In this document: positions 8,757-17,832 of the stretch, piece after piece
Layout: each line of letters begins with the position of its first letter
How positions within the stretch are numbered: position 1 is the stretch's first letter
Assembly (NCBI GenBank): GCA_002010665.1
Contig: MTON01000034.1
Span: forward strand, 1 to 44,088
DNA length: 44,088 nucleotides
DNA from: Candidatus Aminicenantes bacterium JdFR-78
GTDB taxonomy: Bacteria; Acidobacteriota; Aminicenantia; JdFR-78
Direction of reading: 5' to 3'
The notes under the pieces: model-generated
The model's database searches: none
Seen by the model: the letters and a program-made list of their open reading frames with translations, nothing else
Told to the model about the DNA's origin: nothing
Made by a program: the position numbers and the translations under genes

Positions 8757-10436
8757 ATGTTTTCCGAGAAAGAACTCGAAAAAATAAAAAAAAGAAAGGA
8801 AAAATGGGAAAATGGAACTTATTCTGAATCAATAAAGAAACTTCCAGAAAGAATGGAAAAATTTACTACTATATCAGGGAAGAAAATAGAAAAATTATAT
8901 ACTCCTCTTGATTTGAAAGATCTGGATTATTTGAAAGACTTAGGCTTTCCTGGAGAATACCCCTTCACCAGAGGGATTCATCCAACCATGTACCGTTCCC
9001 GTCTCTGGACAATGAGACAATTTTCAGGATTCGGGACCGCTGAAGATACAAATAAGAGATATAAATATCTTTTATCTCAAGGGCAGACCGGCTTAAGTGT
9101 TGCCTTCCATCTTCCAACTTTAATGGGAATTGACTCTGATCATCCTTTAGCTCAAGGCGAGATTGGAAAATGTGGGGTTGCTGTTGATTCCCTCGCAGAT
9201 ATGGAAATTCTTTTTGATGGAATTCCCCTTGATAAGATAACGACTTCAATGACAATAAATGCACCTGCTGCAGTTTTATGGGCTATGTATATAGCAGTTG
9301 CAGAAAAACAAGGGGTCTCCCCGAAAATTATTTCAGGAACAATTCAAAATGATATTCTTAAAGAGTATCTTGCACAAAAAACTTTTATTTTCCCTCCAGG
9401 CCCTTCAATGAAATTAACAATAGACACTTTCGAATATGGAGCTAAAGAAGTTCCTCGTTGGAATACCATTTCAATTTCAGGCTATCATATTAGAGAAGCA
9501 GGAGCAACTGCTGTCCAAGAATTAGCATTCACTATTAGAGATGGAATAGAATACGTTGAATGGGCAATAAAAAGAGGCTTAAATATTGATGATTTTGCTC
9601 CAAGACTTTCTTTTTTCTTCAATGCTCACAATGACTTTTTTGAAGAAATTGCAAAGTTTAGAGCTGCTCGAAAAATGTGGGCAAAAATTATGAAAGAAAG
9701 ATTTAATGCAAAAAATCCTCGCTCCTGGTGGTTGAGATTTCATACCCAGACTTCTGGTGTATCTTTAATGGCCCAACAACCTTATAATAACATAATTCGC
9801 GTAACAATTCAGGCATTAGCAGCTATTTTAGGAGGGACTCAATCCCTTCATACCAATTCTCTTGATGAAACATATGCTCTTCCATCCGAAGAAGCAGTAA
9901 CTATTGCTTTAAGAACTCAACAGATTTTAGCATATGAGAGTGGAGTGGCAAACACGATTGATCCACTTGGGGGTTCTTACTTTATTGAGAAATTAACTTT
10001 GGAAATGGAGAAGGAGGCTTGGAATTATATTAAAAAAATTGACGATATGGGGGGAATGGTAAAAGCTATAGAAGCTGGATTTCCTCAGAAAGAAATCCAA
10101 GACAGCGCGTATTGGTATCAGAAAGCTGTTGAGACAAAGGAGAAAATTATTGTTGGAGTAAATGAATTCAAAGCAGAGAAAGAAGAAGAGATACCAATTC
10201 TCTACATAGATGAATCAGTTGCAAAAAAACAATTGGAAAGATTAAAAGAAGTAAAGAAAATGAGGAATAAAGCCCTGGTAAGGCAATGTCTTTCTGATTT
10301 AAAGAAAGCCGCCCAGGACGATGAAAATCTCATGCCTTATATTTTAAAAGCAGTTAAGGCTTATGCTACCCTTGGTGAAATAATAGATTCTTTAAAAGAA
10401 ATTTATGGAGAATATCAAGAACCAATATCCTATTGA
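8757..10436 (+). CDS. mcmA1: methylmalonyl-CoA mutase-type catalytic (substrate-binding) subunit
   Basis: A 559-residue TIM-barrel subunit of a B12-dependent acyl-CoA mutase. It carries 'YPFTRG' (68-73), '[13 protein letters not shown]' (87-99), '[14 protein letters not shown]', '[10 protein letters not shown]' and '[15 protein letters not shown]'. Its size and lack of a B12-binding domain fit the split (archaeal-type) arrangement, with the cobalamin domain encoded by the next gene. The reaction in the family is succinyl-CoA to (R)-methylmalonyl-CoA. The close relatives isobutyryl-CoA, 2-hydroxyisobutyryl-CoA and ethylmalonyl-CoA mutases cannot be excluded without aligning substrate residues. 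Start ATG 8757 has a good ribosome-binding site. No epimerase or MeaB chaperone gene is in the window. Confidence 0.9.
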   Translation: MFSEKELEKIKKRKEKWENGTYSESIKKLPERMEKFTTISGKKIEKLYTPLDLKDLDYLKDLGFPGEYPFTRGIHPTMYRSRLWTMRQFSGFGTAEDTNKRYKYLLSQGQTGLSVAFHLPTLMGIDSDHPLAQGEIGKCGVAVDSLADMEILFDGIPLDKITTSMTINAPAAVLWAMYIAVAEKQGVSPKIISGTIQNDILKEYLAQKTFIFPPGPSMKLTIDTFEYGAKEVPRWNTISISGYHIREAGATAVQELAFTIRDGIEYVEWAIKRGLNIDDFAPRLSFFFNAHNDFFEEIAKFRAARKMWAKIMKERFNAKNPRSWWLRFHTQTSGVSLMAQQPYNNIIRVTIQALAAILGGTQSLHTNSLDETYALPSEEAVTIALRTQQILAYESGVANTIDPLGGSYFIEKLTLEMEKEAWNYIKKIDDMGGMVKAIEAGFPQKEIQDSAYWYQKAVETKEKIIVGVNEFKAEKEEEIPILYIDESVAKKQLERLKEVKKMRNKALVRQCLSDLKKAAQDDENLMPYILKAVKAYATLGEIIDSLKEIYGEYQEPISY

Positions 10437-10441
10437 AATGG

Positions 10442-10528
10442 AAAAATCAAAATTCCAAATAAAAAATAACAAATTATTTTTAATTCAACCATCCTATAAT
10501 TTTATTTGGAATTTGAAATTTGATTTTT
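10442..10528. repeat. intergenic inverted repeat of the ATTCCAAAT type
   Basis: A long imperfect hairpin between the two mutase subunit genes. The left arm (10442-10464, containing AAAATTCCAAATAAAA) pairs with the right arm (10500-10528, containing TTTTATTTGGAATTT). The same sequence words recur in the hairpin at 11931-12029. It is probably a dispersed intergenic hairpin family. It could attenuate or stabilise the messenger between the subunits. Confidence 0.65.
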
Positions 10529-10561
10529 GAAATTTATTTTTTAAAGAGTTTGGAGGAAAAA

Positions 10562-10975
10562 ATGGCAGAGAGAAAAATAAGAGTCCTTATAGCTAAACCT
10601 GGTTTAGATGGCCATGACAGGGGTGCAAAAATAGTTGCAAGAGCTTTACGCGACGCAGGAATGGAAGTTATCTATACAGGGCTTCGAAGAACTCCAGAGG
10701 AAATAGTTGCAACTGCTCTTCAAGAAGATGTTGATGTAATCGGGTTAAGTATTCTCTCAGGAGCACATAATGTTTTGTTCCCTCGCATTATGGATCTACT
10801 CAAGGAAAAGGGAATGCACGATGTTCTTGTTATAGCAGGGGGTATAATCCCTCAAAGAGATATTCCTTTCCTTAAAAAAATTGGAATAGCAGAAATATTT
10901 CTTCCAGGAACATCAACACAGGAGATAATTGATTATATTAAGAAAAATGTTAAGAAAAAAGCTAAAAACTCTTGA
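10562..10975 (+). CDS. mcmA2: cobalamin-binding subunit of the B12-dependent mutase
   Basis: A 137-residue Rossmann-like B12-binding protein. The motif DxHxxG is present as Asp16-Gly-His18-Asp-Arg-Gly21; His18 is the expected lower axial cobalt ligand. 'GLSILSGAH' and '[10 protein letters not shown]' complete the family signature. I chose ATG 10562 ([10 protein letters not shown]) because GGAGG lies 5 nt before it at 10552-10556; an in-frame ATG at 10520 would add 14 atypical residues. It partners the catalytic subunit encoded 125 nt upstream, and the gap is filled by a hairpin repeat. Confidence 0.92.
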   Translation: MAERKIRVLIAKPGLDGHDRGAKIVARALRDAGMEVIYTGLRRTPEEIVATALQEDVDVIGLSILSGAHNVLFPRIMDLLKEKGMHDVLVIAGGIIPQRDIPFLKKIGIAEIFLPGTSTQEIIDYIKKNVKKKAKNS

Positions 10976-11029
10976 CAAATGAATTTTTGTTTGGTAATCA
11001 AAAGGCATGCGTTATTTTAGGAGGGGGAA

Positions 11030-11923
11030 ATGAAGGAAAAATTTTATACATTCATAATAGTCCCTCATTCCACATCAAATTCAAAAAAGTTCACTGTATC
11101 AAAAAAGACAATTTATCTTTTATTCGCTGGAACATTAATTCTATTTTTAGCTTTTATTTTTATAATTTATGATTATGCGACAATGAGCATTACAAGAGAG
11201 AAGTTTAAAAATTTAAATTCAAAATACACTGAACAGCAGAGAAAAATCGCAAGATATGAAAAAACAATTGTCGAACTTAATGCTAAATTAGAGAGTTTTA
11301 AGAATTATGCAAAAAAATTAAATATTATTGCAGGTTTAGAGTTCCCCCTCGCTTTAAAAGAAGTAGGAATTGGAGGCCCAACTGTTTTAAGAGAAGTTGA
11401 AAGTATTTCTCCTCCTAAAATAGATAAATCTCTTCAGGATCTGGAATTAATTACTCAAAAGGCTGAGGGAATAGAGAAAAATTTGAATACACTCTTAAAA
11501 TTTTTCGAACAACAAACTGTAAAATTAGCTTCAACACCCTCAATTTGGCCAACCCGTGGCTATATAAGTTCTGCTTTTGGTTGGAGGAAAGACCCTTTTA
11601 CTGGGAAAAGGGCATTTCATAAAGGAATAGATATTGCAACCCGTTATGGAAATCCAGTAGTAGCCCCTGCTGATGGAATAGTACTCACAACCAGATATGA
11701 AAAGACATATGGAAGATATATAATATTAGACCATAATTTTGGTTTTACAACTGTTTTTGCTCATCTGAGTAAATTCGCTGTTAAACCAGGACAAAAAGTT
11801 AAGAGAGGAGATGTGATTGGCTATGTTGGACGCACTGGAAAAGCCTTGGGTCCACATCTTCATTACGAAATTCGAATCCATAATAAAGCGGTTAATCCAT
11901 ATAATTACATCTTAGAAGACTAA
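11030..11923 (+). CDS. membrane-anchored M23 (LytM-type) metallopeptidase
   Basis: A 297-residue protein. It has a short cytoplasmic N-terminus, one membrane helix (about 27-48), a coiled-coil stretch (about 55-100) and a C-terminal M23 domain (about 172-292). The zinc ligands are all present: His197 and Asp201 in 'HKGID', and His278 of 'HLH' (276-278). It should be an active peptidoglycan endopeptidase in the periplasm, unlike many degenerate LytM activators. The start at 11030 has an AGGAGGGGG site directly upstream. It is preceded by the mutase gene and followed by a hairpin repeat that separates it from the convergent fmt. Confidence 0.88.
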   Translation: MKEKFYTFIIVPHSTSNSKKFTVSKKTIYLLFAGTLILFLAFIFIIYDYATMSITREKFKNLNSKYTEQQRKIARYEKTIVELNAKLESFKNYAKKLNIIAGLEFPLALKEVGIGGPTVLREVESISPPKIDKSLQDLELITQKAEGIEKNLNTLLKFFEQQTVKLASTPSIWPTRGYISSAFGWRKDPFTGKRAFHKGIDIATRYGNPVVAPADGIVLTTRYEKTYGRYIILDHNFGFTTVFAHLSKFAVKPGQKVKRGDVIGYVGRTGKALGPHLHYEIRIHNKAVNPYNYILED

Positions 11924-11930
11924 ATGTAAA

Positions 11931-12029
11931 AAGTTCAAATTCCAAAGGTCAAATTACAACTCATTAACTTTAAAGTTTTGGTATTTAAATTTTGACATTT
12001 GGAATTTGGCATTTGGATTTTTGACATTT
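11931..12029. repeat. second intergenic inverted repeat of the ATTCCAAA type
   Basis: The left arm (11931-11955, AAGTTCAAATTCCAAAGG) pairs with the right arm (11988-12009, AATTTTGACATTTGGAATTT), which runs on into further degenerate units (GGCATTTGGATTTTTGACAT). It lies between the convergent M23 peptidase and fmt genes, where it may act as a two-way terminator or mRNA 3' end. It is related to the hairpin at 10442-10528. Confidence 0.65.
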
Positions 12030-12035
12030 CATTTT

Positions 12036-12977
12036 TTATATCTTATCTCCAGGTTTTAATCTCGCTCCAAGAGAGAAAGAGTACGCTGACATAATACCTT
12101 TTCCTTCTGGTTGAAGTTTTTCTATTAGAAATAAAGTGGAATTCCCACAAACAATATATATACCATTTTTATCAATTTTCCAAATTTGACCTGGTAAAAG
12201 GTCTGAAACATCCGAGAAAGGTTCCACAGCTTTCCCTTCAATAATTTTTATTCTTTTATTTTTCATAAAAAAATAGGCTGAGGGCCAGACATCAAAAGCT
12301 CTAACCATTCTATGAATTATATTAGAATCCTTTTTCCAGTCGATTATACCATTCTCTTTTTTAAGCCTGGGTGCATAAGTTGCAAGAGAATGATCCTGCT
12401 TTTTAGGCTTTATTTTCCCTTGTTTCAATAATGAAATGGTTTCAACTAAAAGCTCTGCTCCTATTTCAGATAATCTATTCTCAAGATGAGAAGCTTTCTC
12501 ATCTGGTAGAATCTCTATTTCCCTTTGACTCAATATATCTCCTTCATCCATTTTCTCATTTAGTTTAAAAATAGTGACGCCGGTTTTTCTTTCTCCATTT
12601 AATATAGCCCATTGAACCGGAGCAGCTCCCCTGTATTTTGGAAGAAGTGAAAAATGAACATTAATCGCTCCAAACGGAGGATAGTAAATAATTGAAGGAG
12701 GAATAATCTGTCCATATGCAACAACCACAATCAATTCAGGATTTACCTCTTTGATTTTCTCCAGTGCTTTTTCATCTTCTCTAATTTTTAAAGGCTGATA
12801 CACCGGAATATTGTTCTTTAAGGCAAATTCTTTGACTGGAGTAGGGATAATTTTCATTCCTCTCCCAACTGGCTTATCAGGTTGGGAAATCACAAGCCTT
12901 ATCTCATGTCCATTTTCAAGCAATTTTCTAAAAAAGGGGATTGCTATCTCTGGAGTTCCCATAAAAACTATTTTCAT
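12036..12977 (-). CDS. fmt: methionyl-tRNA formyltransferase
   Basis: A 313-residue cytoplasmic enzyme that formylates Met-tRNA-fMet using 10-formyltetrahydrofolate. The catalytic residues occupy the E. coli positions: Asn106, His108 ('NVHFSLLPKYRGAAP') and Asp144 ('EKMDEGDIL'). The N-terminal Rossmann half and C-terminal tRNA-binding half have normal length. Its ATG abuts the def stop codon (TAAATG), so the two are translationally coupled, the usual def-fmt pairing. It is fitting that the window also carries the initiator tRNA. Confidence 0.96.
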   Translation of the reverse strand: MKIVFMGTPEIAIPFFRKLLENGHEIRLVISQPDKPVGRGMKIIPTPVKEFALKNNIPVYQPLKIREDEKALEKIKEVNPELIVVVAYGQIIPPSIIYYPPFGAINVHFSLLPKYRGAAPVQWAILNGERKTGVTIFKLNEKMDEGDILSQREIEILPDEKASHLENRLSEIGAELLVETISLLKQGKIKPKKQDHSLATYAPRLKKENGIIDWKKDSNIIHRMVRAFDVWPSAYFFMKNKRIKIIEGKAVEPFSDVSDLLPGQIWKIDKNGIYIVCGNSTLFLIEKLQPEGKGIMSAYSFSLGARLKPGDKI

Positions 12978-13490
12978 TTACCACTTTCCTTCTTTTATTT
13001 GTTTTAAAATTTTTCTTTTAATTAAATTTCTTTTGAGATAGGAAAGGCGATCAATAAAAAATTTTCCATTTAAATGGTCTACTTCATGACAGAAAGCTCT
13101 TGCAAGAATACCAAAAGCTTCTATTTTTCTTTCCTTCCCATCTAAATCAATTCCTTTTACCAAAATTTTCGAAGGCCTTGCCACATTCTCAGAAATACCA
13201 GGAAGACTTAAACACCCTTCCTCAAGTATTTCTTCCCCCTCCTCTTCCAAGATTTCAGGATTTATAAGTATGATTAATTTGGACGGATCCTTTCCTACTG
13301 ACAAATCTATGGTGATCAATCTTTTACCAACGCCAACTTGAGGTGCAGCAAGCCCTATTCCAGGTGCTGCATGCATTGTTTGAACCATTTTCTGGGCAAG
13401 TTCAACAATTGCTTCATTAATGTTATTTATAGGTTCTGCCTTTCTATGCAAGATTTCATTTCCATATTTGAGAATCGGCAAAACCTTCAT
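12978..13490 (-). CDS. def: peptide deformylase
   Basis: A 170-residue metalloenzyme removing the N-formyl group from nascent proteins. All three motifs are present: 'GIGLAAPQVG', 'EEGCLSLPG' (Cys metal ligand) and 'HEVDHLNG' (the HExxH ligands and catalytic Glu). The residue before HExxH is Cys rather than the usual Gln ('FCHEVDH'), a mild oddity. I chose ATG 13490 (MKVLPILKYG), which matches family N-termini; a GTG one codon upstream (13493) is the alternative, and neither has a strong ribosome-binding site. It is first gene of the def-fmt pair. Confidence 0.95.
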   Translation of the reverse strand: MKVLPILKYGNEILHRKAEPINNINEAIVELAQKMVQTMHAAPGIGLAAPQVGVGKRLITIDLSVGKDPSKLIILINPEILEEEGEEILEEGCLSLPGISENVARPSKILVKGIDLDGKERKIEAFGILARAFCHEVDHLNGKFFIDRLSYLKRNLIKRKILKQIKEGKW

Positions 13491-13547
13491 CACACTTCAT
13501 TTTAAAAGAAAATATACGCTATTTCAACTTAGCAGTCTTAAATTTTT

Positions 13548-13565
13548 AGTCTAAATTTTTAGACT
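13548..13565. repeat. 8-bp inverted repeat in the gap upstream of def
   Basis: AGTCTAAA and TTTAGACT separated by 2 nt. A degenerate extra half (AGTCTTAAATTTTTAG) lies immediately to the left. It is within the AT-rich 296-nt gap between def and the beta-barrel gene and might be an operator for def. Nothing else gene-like is seen in the gap. Confidence 0.35.
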
Positions 13566-13750
13566 TCTAAATAAACAGAAAAAATAAAAAAACTTATTTA
13601 TTTTCAATTAATTACTTAAAAGAATTTAAAAAATTTAAAAAAGATTGAGTTTATAAATTATTTATTTTCAAATACTTAGCAATGACCAAATTTTGTTCAA
13701 AATTTCATAACTTTAACTTTTCTTTAAACTTACAAAAATTTTCATCAAGA

Positions 13751-13770
13751 TTTCCACAGGGTTTTCCACA
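13751..13770 (+). other. pair of DnaA-box-like sequences
   Basis: TTTCCACA (13751-13758) and TTTTCCACA (13762-13770) are in direct orientation, 3 nt apart. Each differs from the DnaA box TTATCCACA by about one base. Only two copies are seen, so an origin is not claimed. Confidence 0.2.
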
Positions 13771-13786
13771 GATTTTGTGAAAAATT

Positions 13787-14446
13787 TCAGAATCTAAAAA
13801 ATATTCCCATTGTAACATCAAAATTGCTTATTGCAGGGTGTTCATTTGTTTTAGGAATAAAAATATATCGAGAATCAATTCTTGTGCCAAAACTTGACCC
13901 AAAGAAATAAAGAATTCCACCTCCAATATTACCTACAAAATCAGTTGTTTTTTCAGGTGCCTTTAAAAATACTGGAAAACCATATTCTGAAGTCAAAGTC
14001 TGATCTTCCACATTTACAAGAGTATCAAATCCAGCTCCTACAATTATATAGGGCCTGAATTTTCCTGATAATAATTGAAAAATTAAATTCCCAGTAAATG
14101 AATAATGCTTGTTGCTATCTATTTTTATAGTATCGTCATCCGATGGATCGCGAAGAGTTAATTTGGAATTCAAAATGTATCTAAAATCTAATTCCAAACC
14201 CAGATTTTTGAAAAAGAAAAAGGAATAGGAGAGGCCAAAAACAGGAGGAGTATGAGATGGTGTAACTGGGAAGTCATTTTCTCCGAGAATGTAATCTTCC
14301 TCTGAGCCGTATTCAAAGACATGATTAAATCCTCCAAATAGAGTGAACTGATGTCTTCTGGTTTGAGCATAAATCGGAAAGGAAATAAATAGGATTAAAA
14401 ATAAAACAAAAAGTTTCCTATATAATAAGGTATTTTTAATTTTCAT
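13787..14446 (-). CDS. outer-membrane beta-barrel protein (OmpA/Omp_b-brl-like)
   Basis: A 219-residue protein with a signal peptide (about 1-27, ending 'SFPIYAQT'), then alternating hydrophobic strands separated by polar loops. It ends '...DVTMGIFFRF', with a C-terminal Phe as in BAM-assembled barrels. Length fits an eight-stranded barrel. AAAGGGAGGTTA precedes the ATG. It lies 20 nt downstream of the large secreted protein gene and is probably cotranscribed with it. No specific function can be read. Confidence 0.7.
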   Translation of the reverse strand: MKIKNTLLYRKLFVLFLILFISFPIYAQTRRHQFTLFGGFNHVFEYGSEEDYILGENDFPVTPSHTPPVFGLSYSFFFFKNLGLELDFRYILNSKLTLRDPSDDDTIKIDSNKHYSFTGNLIFQLLSGKFRPYIIVGAGFDTLVNVEDQTLTSEYGFPVFLKAPEKTTDFVGNIGGGILYFFGSSFGTRIDSRYIFIPKTNEHPAISNFDVTMGIFFRF

Positions 14447-14466
14447 TCATTAACCTCCCTTTAATT

Positions 14467-16344
14467 TTAATATTCAACATTCACAAGACATAATATGTAA
14501 AGTTCAGGTAAAATAAATTTAAGAGTTTTACCATCTTGAGAAAACTCAACTTCATGTGCAAAATTATCTTCTGGAGTAAAATAGTAGACTCTTTTAACTT
14601 TATTTGGTATTTCAACAGAAACTTCTATCGAATATTCTCTTATGAAATCTTTCTGATTCCAATTGTAATTATAATTTACAAAAATCAAATCAATTTTATT
14701 TTGACTTATATTGTATATAGAGACGGAAATATTTTTTCTATTCCCAATATTTACTTTTTTATCCAATCCTAGTGACGAAACTTCTGATAAAATCTGGCTT
14801 CTACTATCATCTTTCCCGAGATAAATTATTTTTCCTCCATTAGCTGTAAACCGACTGAGCAAATTTTTGGCTCTTGCACTTAGAGGAAAGGAACTATATG
14901 GAACAACAATTACCTTAAGATCCCTTATTTCTTCAAAAGGCGTTACAATATTTAATACTTCATTGTCTCCCACATAAATTACATTGAAAAGCCATTGTCC
15001 CTCCTGAAGAGCTGTGGTTGCTCTTAAGAAATAGTAATGAGAGTCAAAATCTTTAAAAGCTCTTATCCAGTCATAGAGAACTCCGATTTCATACCATTCT
15101 TTAATTTCATCATTTGTATATGATATCTTAAATCTTCGTCTTTTTCCGCCCTTTGAGAACTGAGAATGATGTCTTTTTAAGAAAGTTGTATAAGGTGAAA
15201 TAATCTCTGACTTTATGGAATATTGTCTTCCTCCTTCTGCGAGTGCATCAAATGGAATAAGAAAATTTTCTTTCATTGCAAAAGCTTCTGATAGAAACAA
15301 CCTGTAATAGGAGTAATCATCATTATCAAGCAACTTCCCTAAATTAAAGACATCTGGAAAAGGAATGATTGATTTTCCAAAAGCCTTACCCAGTTTGTAT
15401 AATCCAAAAAACTTGAAATCTTCCTTTCCAACCCATCCTCCAAGTCTTTTGGTAAAAAAGGAATTCTCAAAGGCTAAAAAATCTAAATAAGAGACAAAAG
15501 CGTGCTGTTCCGGCCATAAACTATAGACATTTCCTGAAATATAAATGTTGCTAATTTTTGATTTCATATAATTAATTAAATCCTCTATTTCTTTTTTCGA
15601 ATCCAGAATCAGAAATTTTCTGAATTCATCACGGAGACTAGAATTAGGATCAGCATAAGCGGAATAGACACCTTGATTAACTAAATATTCTCGGTAATTG
15701 AAAACGTTGATATCGTCAATGCCAAATTTATTTTTTAACTCGCTCGCAGAATATCTATTCTTTAGAAAATTTCTGAAATCTACCATTGTAGTTTCATCCA
15801 TATTGGTATCTAAATTAACCGCATACGCGGAAATCTCATCAATCTGGATTCCATCTGGATTTAATGGTGAATAAATGTCATCAATGTATTTTCTAAGAGC
15901 TTGCATATATTTCTTTTTAAAAAGAGTCCTACAGATTGTGACCATTGGCTCTCCTATACCAAGAGGGTCTTCAAAAGGGACTGGATCTCCAGCCACATTT
16001 CTACACGGATACCCTGCCACAAGATCAATCCCCCATTTGTTTTTTATTTCTTCGACGCTGCTCATCAATAATGCGCCGAGAGGCATAAAACCCGAAACAT
16101 ATTTTTTCCCAAGCTCATGAACTCTATTGACAGTATCATCATTTGGTGGCCCCCAAATGAAAATATTTATTGACAATCTATTTATCACATCAGTCGAAGG
16201 AAGATTCTCTGTGCCTAGGAAACCGTAAATATTATTCTTTTTAAGCCAATCTTTTTCCTGAGAAAAAAATGAATTGACTCCTATTATCAGCATAAGGCAT
16301 AACCCTATTAATATTTTGCAAATCAATAGTTTCTTTTTTTTCAT
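14467..16344 (-). CDS. secreted protein with glycoside-hydrolase-like TIM-barrel features
   Basis: A 625-residue protein with a signal peptide (about 1-29). The middle resembles GH42/GH-A-type TIM barrels: 'YVSGFMPLGALL', 'NPDGIQIDEISAY' (a strand ending in DE, in the style of a catalytic acid), 'IYISGNVYSLWPEQ' and 'LDFLAFEN'. The region around 440-560 ('VIVVPYSSFPLS...NGGKIIYLG') looks like a flavodoxin-like glutamine-amidotransferase-fold trimerisation domain as in GH42. The C-terminus is a small beta-sandwich ending 'CLVNVEY'. A polysaccharide-directed role is plausible, but I do not recognise a defined family. It is first in a pair with the beta-barrel gene downstream. Confidence 0.5.
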   Translation of the reverse strand: MKKKKLLICKILIGLCLMLIIGVNSFFSQEKDWLKKNNIYGFLGTENLPSTDVINRLSINIFIWGPPNDDTVNRVHELGKKYVSGFMPLGALLMSSVEEIKNKWGIDLVAGYPCRNVAGDPVPFEDPLGIGEPMVTICRTLFKKKYMQALRKYIDDIYSPLNPDGIQIDEISAYAVNLDTNMDETTMVDFRNFLKNRYSASELKNKFGIDDINVFNYREYLVNQGVYSAYADPNSSLRDEFRKFLILDSKKEIEDLINYMKSKISNIYISGNVYSLWPEQHAFVSYLDFLAFENSFFTKRLGGWVGKEDFKFFGLYKLGKAFGKSIIPFPDVFNLGKLLDNDDYSYYRLFLSEAFAMKENFLIPFDALAEGGRQYSIKSEIISPYTTFLKRHHSQFSKGGKRRRFKISYTNDEIKEWYEIGVLYDWIRAFKDFDSHYYFLRATTALQEGQWLFNVIYVGDNEVLNIVTPFEEIRDLKVIVVPYSSFPLSARAKNLLSRFTANGGKIIYLGKDDSRSQILSEVSSLGLDKKVNIGNRKNISVSIYNISQNKIDLIFVNYNYNWNQKDFIREYSIEVSVEIPNKVKRVYYFTPEDNFAHEVEFSQDGKTLKFILPELYILCLVNVEY

Positions 16345-16411
16345 CTCATGCCCCCATTTTTTTATTTAATTTTTTTATGATGGCAAAAAATTTTTTTAAT
16401 GAAAAAAATCT

Positions 16412-16436
16412 ATTAAGCTTTGAAAAAAAGCTTAAT
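16412..16436. promoter_or_regulatory. 10-bp perfect inverted repeat in a divergent gap
   Basis: ATTAAGCTTT (16412-16421) and AAAGCTTAAT (16427-16436) flank a 5-nt loop, about 70-90 nt upstream of the secreted TIM-barrel gene. It could be an operator. The rest of the 314-nt gap (16345-16658) holds the tsaB promoter and no gene. Confidence 0.4.
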
Positions 16437-16570
16437 TCTTTGACAAAAAGAGTCATCCTTCTCTTAAATTATCAAAAATCTTCTGCTTTTCTATCATAAA
16501 ATATACAGAAAGTCAATAAAATTTATAAAATTAATGTATTATTACTTTCTGGGTGAATTTAAACTTTAAC

Positions 16571-16599
16571 TTGACTGGTAAAATAACTCGAAATATAAA
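16571..16599 (+). promoter_or_regulatory. sigma-70 promoter for tsaB-rimI
   Basis: TTGACT at 16571-16576, a 17-nt spacer and TATAAA at 16594-16599. The tsaB start is 60 nt downstream behind an AAAGGA ribosome-binding site. Confidence 0.7.
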
Positions 16600-16658
16600 A
16601 GAAAGAGTAAGGTTTTTTAAAATGCTTCACAGAATATTCCACTTTAAAGGAAAACTAA

Positions 16659-17357
16659 ATGAAAATCTTGGCAATTGATACAACAACCTTTTCAGGCTCT
16701 ATTGCTTTATTGGAAGACACAAAATTGATAGGCGAAGTAAACATAGATTCAATTATAACCCATTCACGTCGCTTAGTTCCTTCAATCCAGTTCTTGCTCC
16801 AAACAAATAATCTATCTATAAAAGATATTGATGGATACGCTTTATGTATAGGCCCTGGTTCTTTTACTGGAATTAGAATCGGATTGGCTACTATAAAAGC
16901 CCTATCCTTTGCTTCTTCAAAACCTGTTGCACCTGTGTCTTCCTTAAAAGCACTAGCTTTCAAATTGAGAGGGAGAAAGGGAAGATTAATATGTCCGATT
17001 TTAGATGCGAAAAAAGGCGAAATCTACTCAGCCCTATTTGAATCATCCGGTTTTTCTGTGAAAGAAGTAATTCAGCAGAATGCTTATAATCCTGATAAGT
17101 TCTTCTCCTCTCTTCCTCAGAGAAGAATCATATATTTTTTAGGGAATGGGCTTGAAATTTATTATTCTAAAATTAGAGATTACTTCAAAGACAGAGCAAA
17201 GCTAACTTTTAGAAGCAGTTTCATTGGTCATGAAGTCGGATTGTTAGGATATGAAATTCTAAAAAATAGAAAGGGAGTTTTATATAATGAATTGAATCCC
17301 CTTTATCTTCGTCTCTCAGATGCAGAAATTAAAAGACAGAAGAATGAAAATAAATAA
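16659..17357 (+). CDS. tsaB: tRNA threonylcarbamoyladenosine biosynthesis protein TsaB
   Basis: A 232-residue ASKHA-fold protein. 'MKILAIDTTTFSGSIAL' at the N-terminus and 'CIGPGSFTGIRIGLATIKAL' (about 62-82) are the TsaB signature. It partners TsaD and TsaE in making t6A37 on ANN-decoding tRNAs in the cytoplasm. It lacks the metal-binding motif of the paralogue TsaD, as expected. It overlaps rimI, the common tsaB-rimI arrangement. Confidence 0.93.
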   Translation: MKILAIDTTTFSGSIALLEDTKLIGEVNIDSIITHSRRLVPSIQFLLQTNNLSIKDIDGYALCIGPGSFTGIRIGLATIKALSFASSKPVAPVSSLKALAFKLRGRKGRLICPILDAKKGEIYSALFESSGFSVKEVIQQNAYNPDKFFSSLPQRRIIYFLGNGLEIYYSKIRDYFKDRAKLTFRSSFIGHEVGLLGYEILKNRKGVLYNELNPLYLRLSDAEIKRQKNENK

Positions 17358-17832
17358 TTTTAATTTTATCTCTCTTAGAAAAATGAGAGAAGAAGATGTA
17401 GACGAAGTAGTGGAAATAGAAAAATTATCTTTTTCCACTCCATGGAGCAGATTCGCCTTTCTCAGCGAAATATATAATCAACCTATATCTTCTCCTTTTA
17501 TAATCGAAGATAGCAGAGATAATAGAATAATTGGATATGTAATTTACTGGGTAATAGGAGACGAAGCTCATATTAATAATATTGCCCTTCATCCAGAGTA
17601 TAGAGGGAAAGGAATAGGTGAATTTGTTTTAAGAAAAATTATAGAATTGATAAAAAAAGCCGGTGCAAAATCTGTGAGCCTCGAAGTAAGACCTTCAAAT
17701 ATACCTGCAAGGAAGTTATATCGAAAACTTGGGTTTCAACTCAAAGCAATAAGAAAGGATTATTATATCAATCCTAAAGAAGACGCATTGATTTTAGTAA
17801 AAAATTTAATAAATAACCTCAAGAAGACATAA
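17344..17832 (+). CDS. rimI: RimI-type N-acetyltransferase
   Basis: A GNAT protein of about 162 residues. The acetyl-CoA-binding motif is 'LHPEYRGKGIGEFVLRKII', and 'VSLEVRPSNIPARKLYRKLGF' is the RimI C-terminal signature. RimI acetylates the N-terminus of ribosomal protein bS18; homologues may be broader. I chose ATG 17344 (MKINNFNF), overlapping tsaB by 14 nt with a GACAGAAG stretch upstream; ATG 17320 would add 8 residues. Its 3' end overlaps the convergent truA by 27 nt. Confidence 0.9.
   Translation: MKINNFNFISLRKMREEDVDEVVEIEKLSFSTPWSRFAFLSEIYNQPISSPFIIEDSRDNRIIGYVIYWVIGDEAHINNIALHPEYRGKGIGEFVLRKIIELIKKAGAKSVSLEVRPSNIPARKLYRKLGFQLKAIRKDYYINPKEDALILVKNLINNLKKT

Noticed and set aside
10972-11172. 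short plus-strand open frame overlapping the M23 start
   Set aside because: It is out of frame with the well-supported M23 gene, has no ribosome-binding site and no domain.
13501-13786. chromosomal origin
   Set aside because: Only two DnaA-box-like sites, and none of the usual origin neighbours (dnaA, dnaN, gidA).
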